Part shown: piece after piece, positions 26,864 through 36,277 of the stretch
How the letters are laid out: each line of letters starts with the position of its first letter
How positions within the stretch are numbered: the stretch's first letter is position 1
From: Sphingobacteriales bacterium
GTDB taxonomy: Bacteria > Bacteroidota > Bacteroidia > Chitinophagales > UBA2359
NCBI GenBank assembly: GCA_016711285.1
Contig: JADJTG010000013.1
Span: 474,001 to 538,000 of the forward strand
DNA: 64,000 bases
Direction: 5' to 3'
The notes under the pieces: model-generated
Told to the model about the DNA's origin: nothing
The model's input: the letters and a program-made list of their open reading frames with translations, nothing else
The model's database searches: none
Program-made: the position numbers and the translations under genes

Positions 26864-27154
26864 ATGGATATTAATATACAATCAATCGACAAACTTGCCG
26901 ATTTGGCAAAACTCAACTTTGAAACCGAAGCACAGAAAAATGCTATCGCCAAAGATTTACAGCAAATCCTGACTTTTATAGAACAAATTAATCGCATTGA
27001 TACGCACCATATAGAGCCTTTGGTGCATTTAACTCAGCAAAGTGTCTGGCACAACGACCAGCCCGAAACATCTACTCCGGTTGGTGAGGTGCTTAAAAAT
27101 GCGCCCCAACACAACGAATCTTTTGTTTGGGTGCCAAAAGTTATTCAAAAATAA
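26864..27154 (+). CDS. gatC: Asp-tRNA(Asn)/Glu-tRNA(Gln) amidotransferase subunit C
   Basis: 96 residues: IDKLADLAKLNFETEAQKNAIAKDLQQILTFIEQI (in segments), RIDTHHIEPLVHL and NDQPETSTPVGEVLKNAP are the GatC pattern. GatC wraps and stabilises GatA in the GatCAB amidotransferase, which forms Gln-tRNA or Asn-tRNA from misacylated precursors. gatA and gatB are not in the window. The length is normal. Confidence 0.93.
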   Translation: MDINIQSIDKLADLAKLNFETEAQKNAIAKDLQQILTFIEQINRIDTHHIEPLVHLTQQSVWHNDQPETSTPVGEVLKNAPQHNESFVWVPKVIQK

Positions 27155-27227
27155 AACATATTCAGCACTCCTCTTGTTGAAACACTCATCAACAATTTTT
27201 TATTATCAATAGCGATCAACAACAGCG

Positions 27228-27947
27228 ATGAATATTATTGAACTGAGCAGTATTACCAAATATTATACGATGGGCGATACCGTTATCAGGGCGTTAGACG
27301 GTATCAATTTGACGGTTCAAAAAAACGAATATGTAGCTCTGATGGGTCCTTCCGGCTCAGGAAAGTCCACATTAATGAATATGATTGGCTGTTTGGACTC
27401 GCCCACTTCGGGTGCTTATATTCTGAATGGTCAGAATGTGTCGGAGATGAGCGACAACGAACTTGCCGACGTGCGAAATAAGGAAATCGGTTTTGTGTTT
27501 CAAACCTTTAATTTGTTGCCTCGCCTCACTGCTTTGGAAAACGTAGAACTGCCCTTAGTGTATAACGGTGTTGGTAAATCGGAGCGAAAAAAACGCAGTA
27601 CGGACATATTGACTGCCGTAAATTTGGGCAATCGTACCGACCACAAACCCAATGAACTTTCGGGCGGGCAACGCCAGCGTGTGGCTATTGCGCGGGCTTT
27701 GGTCAATAATCCCTCTATCATTTTAGCCGACGAACCCACAGGCAACTTAGACAGTAAAACCTCTGAAGAAATATTGGCTCTTTTTGCCGAAATTCATCGC
27801 AATGGCAATACTGTAATTTTGGTAACGCACGAAGAAGATGTAGCACGCCACGCCCATCGTGTGGTACGCATCAAGGACGGAAAAATAGACAGTGATGAAA
27901 ACGTTGCTGCCGCTACTGTATCTTCGCCCCCATCTGCCGCCGATTAG
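27228..27947 (+). CDS. ABC transporter ATP-binding protein, MacB/LolD type
   Basis: 239 residues. Walker A GPSGSGKST, Q-loop (GFVFQTFNLLPRLTALENVELPL), signature LSGGQRQRVAIARAL, Walker B ILADEPTGNLDSKT, and H-loop VTHEEDVA. The sequence is closest to the MacB/LolD/FtsE group that powers lipoprotein sorting or macrolide/peptide efflux. No permease gene adjoins it, so the partner is elsewhere and the substrate is unknown. It lies 73 bp after gatC. Confidence 0.92.
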   Translation: MNIIELSSITKYYTMGDTVIRALDGINLTVQKNEYVALMGPSGSGKSTLMNMIGCLDSPTSGAYILNGQNVSEMSDNELADVRNKEIGFVFQTFNLLPRLTALENVELPLVYNGVGKSERKKRSTDILTAVNLGNRTDHKPNELSGGQRQRVAIARALVNNPSIILADEPTGNLDSKTSEEILALFAEIHRNGNTVILVTHEEDVARHAHRVVRIKDGKIDSDENVAAATVSSPPSAAD

Positions 27948-27970
27948 TTGCCATACTTTTTCTTTATTTT

Positions 27971-28468
27971 TTATATAAATAAACGCCCCTGCGGTATTGC
28001 TTTTTCAAAGTGAAGTAATTGGTGTTTGCGCTCCAAGCCGCCCGCATAGCCCACCAATTGCCGATTGCTGCCGATAACCCGATGACAAGGCACTACAATG
28101 GCAAAAGGATTTTTTCCGTTGGCAAGCCCTACCGCCCGCACTGCTTTGGCATCGCCTAATTGTTGGGCGAGTTGCAAGTAGGAGCAGGTTGTTCCGAAAG
28201 GTATCATTATTAATTGTTTCCACACTTTTTGTTGAAAAACAGTGCCTTGCCCCCAATATAAGGGCAGGTCAAAGGAGGTGAGTTTGCCATCAAAATAAGC
28301 CGCCAACTGTCGGGCAGCGTTTTCCACACAAGTCGCAGTAAGCTTATCATCTGCAACAACAGCATCTTTATCATCAACAAATGCGATGCTATATATACCT
28401 TGTGTGTCGTTGCCGGCAACAGCGATTTGTCCCAAGGGAGTTTCTATAAAAGTTAGAGCGAGCATCAT
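27971..28468 (-). CDS. Methylated-DNA-protein cysteine methyltransferase (Ogt type)
   Basis: 165 residues. The C-terminal domain carries the alkyl-acceptor motif VVPCHRVIGSNRQLVGYAGG; the helix-turn-helix part reads PFGTTCSYLQLAQQLGDAKAVRAVGLANGKNP. It directly transfers alkyl groups from O6-alkylguanine (or O4-alkylthymine) to its own cysteine. The N-terminal part (LTFIETPLGQIAVAGNDTQGIYSIAF) is as in Ogt/AdaB. It is convergent with the ABC gene. Confidence 0.93.
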   Translation of the reverse strand: MMLALTFIETPLGQIAVAGNDTQGIYSIAFVDDKDAVVADDKLTATCVENAARQLAAYFDGKLTSFDLPLYWGQGTVFQQKVWKQLIMIPFGTTCSYLQLAQQLGDAKAVRAVGLANGKNPFAIVVPCHRVIGSNRQLVGYAGGLERKHQLLHFEKAIPQGRLFI

Positions 28469-28515
28469 CGTTTTTTTTTATAAAAAAATTATACCCGAAG
28501 ATAGCTGTAAATATA

Positions 28516-28545
28516 ATATCAAATAAAAATCTAAAAGACACAGTT
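28516..28545 (+). repeat. Solo copy of the MITE-like end repeat
   Basis: The 25 bp at 28516-28540 match the left end of the element at 44150-44291 with three mismatches, and the following bases (cagt) also agree. No matching right end was found here; it lies 65 bp left of the IS4 remnant. Confidence 0.6.
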
Positions 28546-28605
28546 TATTCTACACTCCCTTTACAGACTCTGCTGCACCCAAAGAAATGCTACCCTCGGC
28601 AGGAT

Positions 28606-28625
28606 CTAATCTTGTAGGGGTTTAA
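28606..28625 (+). repeat. IS4 element left terminal inverted repeat
   Basis: 20 bp, identical to the complement of 29659-29678. It contains the stop codon of the transposase remnant. Confidence 0.92.
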
Positions 28626-29622
28626 GTCTACTGGCAAAAAACCCTAATTTCATAAAGTGAAGCCTCTCCAAAGCCTGAGCCAAGACTTTGGCACCGGGAA
28701 AAGGCTGCTTTTTGGAAGGAGCAAATCCCATTATCTTACCGAGTGCTAAAGCCATATCCTTAACAGTAGTAATTTCTCGTGTACTGAACGATTGTAAGAC
28801 TGCTATTTCCTCTTCTTCAAACAGCCTGTTGGCAGGGTGTTCTGCTGCTTGCCTGATAAAATAAGTCATCGCCAAAATCTGCCAAGCCACTACCGAGTAA
28901 AAACTTAAAGCATTGATGGTGCTATGAAGGGTATCAAACTGTAGTTTTTCTACCTGCAAAGCCTGATTTCATCAGATAGTAGAAACGCGTTCTATACGCC
29001 AGCGAAATGCGTAGAAATCTACAACACGCTCTACATCTGTCTGATTTTCCACCGGCAAACTAGTCAATAAATACCAAATGGCTCGTTCTTGTCCGTTGAA
29101 AAGGTTCTCTGCTGTCAGGTTATCTACACAGGCTGTTTCTTCGACAATTACCAAACAGAGTCCTTGGGTTTTGTGTTTTTTAGCACTTAATGCCCCTTGT
29201 CGGGATACACATTCACAAGTCCACCCCGAAGTGCTAAGGTGAGGCGAACGGCTCGGTTTTTTCTTTGTATCAAGACCTCCTTGCTGCCAAATGCAGGCAA
29301 AATACTACTAATAGTATCTAATTTTACAGGCTTTTGCCCACCCGATACCTCCATATTTCGTGGTTGGTGTACCCGCACCAATAGTGATACATTCTCTGCT
29401 CTGTCTGCCTTGAAAAAGCAAAAATATCTGCTTCCCTATCTGATACATTGACTACTTTTTTATCTATTACGTTAGAAAATATACCCGCCACTGTTTGACG
29501 AAAACTATTCCCTATACAAGCCGAAAATGAAATGCTTGACTTTGATAACAGTAGTCCATTTGCTTTTGCTAAACTTTTTTTAATTGGGGACGAAATACGC
29601 CCATTTTTACAAATTCTGACAT
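28606..29622 (-). pseudogene. IS4-family transposase remnant
   Basis: Reading the minus strand with frame corrections: the start near 29622 gives MSEFVKMGVFRPQL, then after a shift in an A7 run KKSLAKANGLLLSKSSISFS. NVSDREADIFAF (near 29440) carries the second catalytic Asp. After another shift come KADRAENVSLLVRVHQPRN and further conserved sequence. FYAFRWRIER is followed, after shifts at ~28990 and ~28960, by FYYLMKSGF and QVEKLQFDTLHSTINAL. The last part restores Y-(2)-R-(3)-E-(6)-K, the IS4 family signature with the catalytic Glu. The region with the first catalytic Asp is missing. The stop codon lies in the left inverted repeat. Not functional. Confidence 0.88.
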
Positions 29623-29658
29623 ATATATATGTTTTTTTTCACAAATATAACTATTTCC

Positions 29659-29678
29659 TTAAACCCCTACAAGATTAG
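29659..29678 (-). repeat. IS4 element right terminal inverted repeat
   Basis: 20 bp, perfect inverted match to 28606-28625. It is followed at once by tctata and the terminator arm caggaggcggtttt. Confidence 0.92.
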
Positions 29679-29726
29679 TCTATACAGGAGGCGGTTTTGA
29701 AAATGAAAAAAAACAAAATTACCTTT

Positions 29727-30143
29727 TTAATAATTGCGATGCTCTGCAACCCAGTCTGTGATATAAGCCACAATATCAGCAATAGGTGTGCCGGGTGCAA
29801 ATAAATTACCCACCCCCATTGCTCTCAGTGTTTCCATATCGTCGGCAGGAATAATACCGCCACCAGTAAGCAATACATCGTTCAAACCCTTCTCCTGCAT
29901 CAGTTGGAACACTTTCGGAAAAACCGTCATGTGCGCCCCCGATAAAATGCTCACGCCGATAGCATCGGCATCTTCCTGCAAAGCCGTATTGACTACCATT
30001 TCGGGAGTTTGGCGCAAACCTGTATAAATCACCTCCATACCTGCATCGCGCAGAGCAGTAGCTATAATTTTAGCCCCACGATCGTGGCCATCTAAACCTA
30101 CCTTAGCAACTACAATGCGCAAAGGTCTATTCAAAATCTTCAT
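29727..30143 (-). CDS. Cobalamin-binding domain protein (methylmalonyl-CoA mutase C-terminal type)
   Basis: 138 residues comprising only the B12-binding Rossmann domain. The signature KVGLDGHDRGAKIIATALRD contains the D-x-H-x-x-G motif whose His replaces the lower axial ligand of cobalamin; SILSGAH and LLTGGGIIPADDMETLRAMG complete the binding groove. In mutases this domain is fused to or partnered with a TIM-barrel subunit, which is not nearby. The protein could be a small mutase subunit or a B12-dependent regulator. It overlaps the upstream 70-residue gene by 17 bp, so the two are translationally coupled. Confidence 0.88.
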   Translation of the reverse strand: MKILNRPLRIVVAKVGLDGHDRGAKIIATALRDAGMEVIYTGLRQTPEMVVNTALQEDADAIGVSILSGAHMTVFPKVFQLMQEKGLNDVLLTGGGIIPADDMETLRAMGVGNLFAPGTPIADIVAYITDWVAEHRNY

Positions 30144-30339
30144 ACTCTTCGGGATTATCAGGAATTAAATCTTGACGCTCTCTTAATTTTTTATCATCTA
30201 CATTTTTATTCAAAAACACATTCAACTGTTCAGGATCTACGCTCATTTGCACTTGACCGAACTCATTGATTTTGATTTCAAAACCTTCCAATTCTTTATG
30301 TACCTGAGGCTTCCCTTCTTGTGGTTTCTTTTTTGACAT
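30127..30339 (-). CDS. Small conserved hypothetical protein
   Basis: 70 residues, charged, no signal or membrane segment: MSKKKPQEGKPQVHKELEGF, KINEFGQVQMSVDPEQLNVF, DNPEEYEDFE. The 17-bp overlap with the downstream B12-binding gene suggests co-translation and a shared role, but I recognise no characterised family. Confidence 0.7.
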   Translation of the reverse strand: MSKKKPQEGKPQVHKELEGFEIKINEFGQVQMSVDPEQLNVFLNKNVDDKKLRERQDLIPDNPEEYEDFE

Positions 30340-30444
30340 GTTGAAGAAAAAGATTAAAAAATAAAATAAAATTATGACATTATTAATACAACCAATATTG
30401 CACCAAATACGAGTGACAGTGTATTTTTTTAAAATTAAAAAATA

Positions 30445-31620
30445 CTACAAACGCTCAACAATGCCTGCTATGCCCTGTCCGCCGCCTACACAAGCCGTCA
30501 CCATTCCGTATTTTTTATTCAAACGTTTCAAATCGTCCAGAATTTGAACAGTGAGTTTAGTACCGGTACAGCCGAGCGGGTGTCCCAAAGCGATAGCACC
30601 GCCGTTGATATTCACCACATCAGGATTTAAACCTGCTTCGCGGATTACCGCCAACGCTTGTGCTGCAAATGCTTCGTTGAGTTCTATCAAATCAATATCA
30701 TTGAGTTGTAAACCTGCATTTTTGAGTGCTTTCGGAATAGCAGCTACCGGTCCGATACCCATATATTTGGGATCTACACCCACACTTATCGCTGTAATAA
30801 AACGCCCGATGGGTTGTAAATTATGTCTTTTTACAAAATCTTCACTCGCTACAATCACAAAAGCAGCACCATCAGAAGTTTGCGATGAATTGCCGGCAGT
30901 AACACTGCCATTGGCAGCAAAAGCGGGCTTGAGTTTGCTCAGTGTTTCAATGGAAGTATCGGCGCGGGGACCTTCATCGGTATCTATCACAAAATTGCGC
31001 TCGGCGCGTTTGCCTTGCTCATTCACATATACTTCATCTACTTTTACAGGCAAAATTCCATTTTTAAAATATCCTTTTTCTATCGCATTGATAGCTTTGC
31101 GATGCGAATGGTAGGCAAATTCGTCCTGATCCTGACGGCTGACATGGTATTTTTGAGCTACTGCCTCTGCGGTCAATCCCATACTGCTGTAATAGTCGGG
31201 GTGAGTTTTGGCAACTTCATAATTCAGTTCGGTGCGCCACCCTACCATTGGCACCAAACTCATACTTTCTACACCTCCGGCAATAATACATTCAGCCATA
31301 CCTGCCTGAATTTTAGCGGCGGCAATGGCGATAGTTTCCACACCCGACGCACAATAGCGGTTCACGGTCATACCGGCAGTGGTTTTGGGCAGCACACGCA
31401 CCCCAATCATACGACCGATTTGCATACCCTGTGCCGCTTCGGGAATAGCATTCCCGACTACGAGGTCTTCCACCAAAACGGGGTCAAGTTGCGGCACACT
31501 CGCCAATAATTGTTGAATAACATCTACTGCTAGATCATCGGGGCGCACAAAACGAAAGCCGCCTTTTTTGGATTTGGTGACGGCTGTTCTGAAACCGGCA
31601 ACTAAATAAGCATTTTGCAT
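30445..31620 (-). CDS. Acetyl-CoA C-acyltransferase (thiolase)
   Basis: About 391 residues. The active-site cysteine is in VNRYCASGVETIAIAAAKI, the catalytic His in GGAIALGHPLGCTG and the second Cys in VTACVGGGQGIAGIVE; NEAFAAQALAV is also present. It is of the degradative FadA/acetyl-CoA acetyltransferase type, cleaving 3-ketoacyl-CoA in fatty-acid breakdown. I use the ATG at 31620 (MQNAYLVAGFRTAVTKSKKG); an upstream extension to 31668 is not conserved. The adjacent B12 gene could suggest propionyl/methylmalonyl metabolism, but the link is weak. Confidence 0.93.
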   Translation of the reverse strand: MQNAYLVAGFRTAVTKSKKGGFRFVRPDDLAVDVIQQLLASVPQLDPVLVEDLVVGNAIPEAAQGMQIGRMIGVRVLPKTTAGMTVNRYCASGVETIAIAAAKIQAGMAECIIAGGVESMSLVPMVGWRTELNYEVAKTHPDYYSSMGLTAEAVAQKYHVSRQDQDEFAYHSHRKAINAIEKGYFKNGILPVKVDEVYVNEQGKRAERNFVIDTDEGPRADTSIETLSKLKPAFAANGSVTAGNSSQTSDGAAFVIVASEDFVKRHNLQPIGRFITAISVGVDPKYMGIGPVAAIPKALKNAGLQLNDIDLIELNEAFAAQALAVIREAGLNPDVVNINGGAIALGHPLGCTGTKLTVQILDDLKRLNKKYGMVTACVGGGQGIAGIVERL

Positions 31621-31884
31621 ACTACGAAAAATATTAAAAAAAATGGTAGATGGTAAATAACCACACAAAATTTAAAACTGTAAAAAAACGATGTTTTTTT
31701 GTATTATAGCTACTGAAAAATAAATTTTATCAAAAAAAATTCAAGCATGGCATTTTTCAAACCTATGCCCCTGCATCAATGTATCAGCCATATTCGGATA
31801 TATATAACAACGCTGTGACAACAGGGTTCGTGAGCAGAAACAATAAATCAGATAAAAAAGCAGTATCGGCTCACAAAAAAAACA

Positions 31885-33321
31885 TCAATTTTTGTAAAAC
31901 AATAAAGAAGAAGATGCGGCAGGTGCTTGTTCTGGGCGATGGAGTGTAATACGATACATACCAACCGGCAAACCGGAAATATCATATTGCCAGTGGGCGG
32001 CATTTTCAACAGGTATATGATACCAAGTTTTTCCTTGCATATCGCCGATTTCCAACATACCTGCCTCTACATTTTGCAGATTAAGCTGTTGATATACAGG
32101 GTTTTGTGCAATACCGAAAGCTACTTGTCCGCCTGCAATATTGTCAATACCATCAGTAATACAATCCAACTGTATAATTTGCTGAAGAGTATCGCGCTCG
32201 CCGGATAGGTTTTCTACAATAAGAGTTACTTCATAATTACCATTGGCGGTATAAATATGGGAAGGATTCATTTGTTGTGAGCCGCTGCCATCACCAAAAG
32301 CCCATTGATATTGTACTTCTTCGGTATTATTTTCTTCGGCGTTGAAATAAATTTCGTAGCAATACTCTTCATTGGCGGTATATGTGAAAGCAGCCGAAGC
32401 GGGCGATGCTTGATAAATATATTCCACCGACAATAAATTGCTGGTGCTATCCGTCTTTTGATAATTCAATGTAGCCAAAGGATAATCTTTATCTTTTGCC
32501 CAAAAGCGCAGGCTTTGAGCATATACTAAAGTATCCAAATATGGCAAAGGAATAATATCCTGTATCAATTCTTCTGGAACGGGAATCGGAAAGCCCGGAA
32601 TCAGTTCTACAAAAACGCCCGTAGTGATATGAGCTTCTATGTCTTCATTGTAGCGCAACACTTCGGTGGGACTGCTGTTGGGCAAAGTGAGCGTACCGAA
32701 AGCATCAATTTGGCTTTGATTTTGCAAATCTATTTTGATTTGATAATAGGCACTGTCAAAATAAATGCGTGCTACCATTTCGGCTTCGCTCTGCCACTGA
32801 TCGTTGAGGTTGCCCACCGACCAAAAACGATAAGCGGGGTCGGAATCGATAACGATGCTTTCCTGTCCAATACCGAACTGCGAAGTATCAAACCACAAAC
32901 CCTCAATTCGCACATTGCCCTGCGCATCTTTGGAATAATAAGCATCGGCATCGGGCAAAGCAAAGCCACCTGTTCCGAAATCGAACTCAAAGCCAAGCAG
33001 AGAAGAAATAGAGACGCTGCGCTTAAAAGTAGCTGCCGGAAAAGGCGATTGTGTGGCGTTTTCGTTGGCAACAAACATAACTTTATTAAGTGTGGGACTT
33101 TGCAGCGAAGAGAAATTCCACATTTGTGCAGTAAGGGCATCGGCAATGCCTGCATTGATATTTTGCGGAAGTGCCTGTGTTTTTGTCCACAGATTAGTAC
33201 CAATTTGCGGCAAGTCGGAGGGAGTAATACTTATTTGTGCCCAAGTATTTTGGTACATTCCGAGCAAAATAAAGCAGCAGAACAAAGCTGTGTGTGTATG
33301 TTGTAAAAATGGAAAGCGCAT
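31885..33321 (-). CDS. Secreted PKD-domain protein with T9SS sorting domain
   Basis: About 478 residues. A signal peptide (ALFCCFILLGMYQNTWAQ) is followed by a ~300-residue region without a recognised family. A PKD-like domain at ~335-400 carries the core YQWAFGDGSGSQQMNPSHIY; a T9SS-type C-terminal domain (GIAQNPVYQQLNLQNVEAG to LLFYKN) ends the protein. It is expected on the cell surface or outside the cell. An in-frame ATG at 33351 would add ten residues before the signal peptide; 33321 fits better. Confidence 0.8.
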   Translation of the reverse strand: MRFPFLQHTHTALFCCFILLGMYQNTWAQISITPSDLPQIGTNLWTKTQALPQNINAGIADALTAQMWNFSSLQSPTLNKVMFVANENATQSPFPAATFKRSVSISSLLGFEFDFGTGGFALPDADAYYSKDAQGNVRIEGLWFDTSQFGIGQESIVIDSDPAYRFWSVGNLNDQWQSEAEMVARIYFDSAYYQIKIDLQNQSQIDAFGTLTLPNSSPTEVLRYNEDIEAHITTGVFVELIPGFPIPVPEELIQDIIPLPYLDTLVYAQSLRFWAKDKDYPLATLNYQKTDSTSNLLSVEYIYQASPASAAFTYTANEEYCYEIYFNAEENNTEEVQYQWAFGDGSGSQQMNPSHIYTANGNYEVTLIVENLSGERDTLQQIIQLDCITDGIDNIAGGQVAFGIAQNPVYQQLNLQNVEAGMLEIGDMQGKTWYHIPVENAAHWQYDISGLPVGMYRITLHRPEQAPAASSSLLFYKN

Positions 33322-33394
33322 AGATAAAAGCAAGTGCTGAAATTTTATCAAAAATAAGTATTCATGTAAAATATAGGGTTAATTATTTAGCTCA

Positions 33395-34198
33395 TCATAT
33401 AAACCCAAATATTAAACGCAACCCCACCCAAAAACTGCCAAATTTCTGGGGTGATGCCAGATAAGAAATTTTTTCTTTTTGTATATTTTTTTTATAAATA
33501 TCAAATCGATAACCTAACGAACCCTGCAATCCCAAATTTACTGAATGTTTGCCTTTAGCATATTTCCATGATGCCAAATCTTTGCCGACAACGCTTATAG
33601 ATATTTCGTTAAAGAAACCATTATTTATAAAATTATATGTCTTTTCATTCCTAAAATAAGGATTACTTATAAAGGTTGAATCAATATCAATCCCAAAATT
33701 AGAGGTTGAATCAATTACAAAAACCATATCCGACGTGTCTATAACTATCGGGCTAATTGTTTCGTCAAAAGGAGGGCGATTCCATTCAGGAATAACATTA
33801 CTAAAATCCTGATTAATTTTTTGAGTAGAATTATATTGCCGGAAACCCAAAATTATTTCAGGGATCAGATACAATTTCTTTATTTTGTTTATGTTGGTTA
33901 GGGGTATGTAATGTTGTATTTTAAGAGCCAACCCCCAACTTTTGGCAGAATTTTGAGATTCAGGTATAGAATAAGAAGTAAATCCGGCGACTCCCACATA
34001 TAATTTATTGCTAATTCGCCGATTTACAGCCATTTCCCATTCAGTAAGCGGTCTATTATAGGGATACTTTACATCAAAACCAAAGTATAGCTGGCGTATA
34101 GCCATTTGCATTTCATATTTAGCAGAAGGAGATGCTTCTTGAGCTTGCAATACATATATCCCTATCAACAAAGAAATGATTAAAGTAAAAAGTTTCAT
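33395..34198 (-). CDS. Hypothetical exported protein, probably outer-membrane barrel-like
   Basis: About 267 residues. A signal peptide (MKLFTLIISLLIGIYVLQAQ) is followed by alternating polar/hydrophobic stretches (MQMAIRQLYFGFDVKYPYN; SWGLALKIQHYIPL; KLYLIPEIILGFRQY), and the protein ends in aromatic-rich FGSFWVGLRLIFGFI, as in outer-membrane strands. I cannot name the family. The start at 34198 places the signal peptide correctly. It lies downstream of gyrB on the same strand, separated by ~130 bp. Confidence 0.65.
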   Translation of the reverse strand: MKLFTLIISLLIGIYVLQAQEASPSAKYEMQMAIRQLYFGFDVKYPYNRPLTEWEMAVNRRISNKLYVGVAGFTSYSIPESQNSAKSWGLALKIQHYIPLTNINKIKKLYLIPEIILGFRQYNSTQKINQDFSNVIPEWNRPPFDETISPIVIDTSDMVFVIDSTSNFGIDIDSTFISNPYFRNEKTYNFINNGFFNEISISVVGKDLASWKYAKGKHSVNLGLQGSLGYRFDIYKKNIQKEKISYLASPQKFGSFWVGLRLIFGFI

Positions 34199-34330
34199 AT
34201 CAAATAACTTTAAATAACAGGACACAAGCTACATAAAAATCGTATATAAAACAATAAAAAAATTGTTTTTGTAAAAAATCCCTCGTAAACAAAAATTTAG
34301 AGGGACTTTTTATCATTTTAAATACTTCCT

Positions 34331-36277
34331 TTAAGCATCAATTTTAGCATATTTGGCGTGGCTTTCTATAAATTCGCGGCGCGGCGGCACTTCGTCACCC
34401 ATCAGCATAGAAAACACGCGGTCGGCTTCGGCGGCACTGTCAATGCTCACGCGGCGCAGGGTGCGTTCTTCGGGGTTCATGGTAGTTTCCCACAATTGTT
34501 CGGCGTTCATCTCACCCAAACCTTTGTAGCGTTGTGTTTTCACCGAGTTGTCGTTGTCGCCTTTACTAAAGCGGCGCACAGCCTCTTCGCGTTGTGTTTC
34601 GCTCCAGCAATACTGAAAATCTTTGCCCCTATACACACGATACAAAGGCGGCTGTGCAATATAGATATAGCCATTTTCTATAAGTTCTTTCATTTTACGG
34701 AAAAAGAAAGTCAGTATCAAAGTGCTGATGTGACTGCCGTCAATATCGGCATCGCACATAATAATAATTTTTTGATAGCGCAATTTGTCAATATTGAGGC
34801 TTTTATCATCTTGTTGGTACACCCCCAAAGCAGTGAAGATGTTTTTTATTTCCTCATTTTCATAAATTTTATGCTCCATCGCTTTTTCTACATTCAATAT
34901 TTTACCGCGCAGGGGCAAAATAGCCTGAAACTCGCGATTGCGCCCTTGTTTGGCAGTTCCGCCAGCCGAGTCACCTTCCACCAAATATATTTCGCATTTG
35001 GCTGGGTCGTCATTGGCGCAGTCGGCTAATTTGCCGGGTAATCCGCCGCCGCCGAGTGCGCCTTTGCGTTGCACGAGTTCGCGGGCTTTGCGGGCAGCAT
35101 AGCGGGCAGTGGCAGCCAACACCACCTTTTGCATAATCTGGCGGGCGATATTGGGATTTTCTTCTAAATAATTATTGAGGGCATCGCTCGTAATCGTATC
35201 CACGATGCCTGTCACTTCAGAGTTGCCGAGTTTGGTTTTGGTTTGTCCTTCAAATTGGGGCTCAGGAACTTTTATGCTGATAAGAGTGGTAAGTCCTTCA
35301 CGAAAATCATCGCCGGTAATATCTACTTTGAGCTTTGCAAAAAAACCATTTTTGTCGCCATAGCCCTTGAACACGCGCGTCAGTGCACGCCGAAAACCTG
35401 CCACATGTGCGCCGCCTTCAATAGTATTGATATTATTGACATAAGAGTGTATATTTTCGTTGTAAGAGGTATTATATTGCAAAGCTATCTCTACAGAAAC
35501 ATTATCGCGCTCGCCTTCTACATACAAAGGTTTTTCTATGAGGGCTTGTCGGGTTTTGTCAAGATACTGCAAAAACTCCACTAAGCCGCCTTCAGAATAA
35601 AAAACATGGGAAGGATATTCTCCCTTTTCGTCTTTTTCGCGGCGGTCGGTGAGGGTAAGGCGGATATTGCGATTAAGAAAAGCCAACTCACGCAAGCGGG
35701 CAGAAAGTGTATCGTAATTATACACACCCACCGTAAAAATGCTTTCATCGGGCTTAAAGGTGGTGGTGGTGCCGCTCCGACTGCTATTGCCCATTTCTTT
35801 TACGGGATAAAGTGGTGCGCCGCAACTGTATTCCTGCTGATACATTTTACCTTCGCGCTCCACCACTACTTTTAATAGTGTAGAGAGTGCATTGACACAA
35901 GATACGCCTACACCGTGCAAGCCGCCGGATACTTTATAAGTATTTTTGTCAAATTTACCGCCGGCGTGCAATACAGTCATTACCACTTCCAATGCCGAGC
36001 GACCTTCTTTTTGGTGCATCGCTACCGGAATACCGCGACCGTCATCTTGCACAGTGATAGAATTATCTTCATTAATCCATACATCTATATTTTTGGCATA
36101 GCCCGCTAAGGCTTCATCTATAGAGTTATCTACTACTTCATATACCAAATGGTGCAAACCTTTTACGCCCACATCACCGATATACATCGCCGGACGTTTG
36201 CGGACGGCTTCTAATCCCTCTAAAACCTGTATGCTGTCGGCACCATAGTAATTATTGGGTTGCTGATTTTCAGACAT
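34331..36277 (-). CDS. gyrB: DNA gyrase subunit B
   Basis: 648 residues. GHKL ATPase domain: LEAVRKRPAMYIGD, VVDNSIDEALAG, DDGRGIPV, GGKFDKNTYKVSGGLHGVG. Transducer domain, then TOPRIM: CEIYLVEGDSAGGTAKQGRN and IMCDADIDGSHISTL. The C-terminal RYKGLGEMNAEQLWETTMNP completes the type IIA pattern. It forms an A2B2 gyrase with GyrA to introduce negative supercoils. QTKTKLGNSEV is the gyrase form rather than a clear ParE mark. dnaA, dnaN or recF are not adjacent. Confidence 0.95.
   Translation of the reverse strand: MSENQQPNNYYGADSIQVLEGLEAVRKRPAMYIGDVGVKGLHHLVYEVVDNSIDEALAGYAKNIDVWINEDNSITVQDDGRGIPVAMHQKEGRSALEVVMTVLHAGGKFDKNTYKVSGGLHGVGVSCVNALSTLLKVVVEREGKMYQQEYSCGAPLYPVKEMGNSSRSGTTTTFKPDESIFTVGVYNYDTLSARLRELAFLNRNIRLTLTDRREKDEKGEYPSHVFYSEGGLVEFLQYLDKTRQALIEKPLYVEGERDNVSVEIALQYNTSYNENIHSYVNNINTIEGGAHVAGFRRALTRVFKGYGDKNGFFAKLKVDITGDDFREGLTTLISIKVPEPQFEGQTKTKLGNSEVTGIVDTITSDALNNYLEENPNIARQIMQKVVLAATARYAARKARELVQRKGALGGGGLPGKLADCANDDPAKCEIYLVEGDSAGGTAKQGRNREFQAILPLRGKILNVEKAMEHKIYENEEIKNIFTALGVYQQDDKSLNIDKLRYQKIIIMCDADIDGSHISTLILTFFFRKMKELIENGYIYIAQPPLYRVYRGKDFQYCWSETQREEAVRRFSKGDNDNSVKTQRYKGLGEMNAEQLWETTMNPEERTLRRVSIDSAAEADRVFSMLMGDEVPPRREFIESHAKYAKIDA

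Larger units (their letters stand above)
28606..29678 (-). mobile_element. Degenerate IS4-family insertion sequence
   Basis: 1,073 bp bounded by perfect 20-bp terminal inverted repeats (ctaatcttgtaggggtttaa at 28606-28625 and its complement at 29659-29678). The transposase inside is broken by several frameshifts and an internal deletion. No clear target duplication was found. The right flank (29684-29697) is one arm of a terminator hairpin, suggesting insertion into, or rearrangement of, the terminator of the B12-domain gene. Confidence 0.9.

Noticed and set aside
28606..29678. Functional transposon
   Set aside because: The transposase has several frame breaks and lacks the region with the first catalytic Asp, even allowing for one-base sequencing errors.
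34358..36109. Plus-strand open frames opposite gyrB
   Set aside because: gyrB on the minus strand is unmistakable; the frames are His/Phe-rich shadows.
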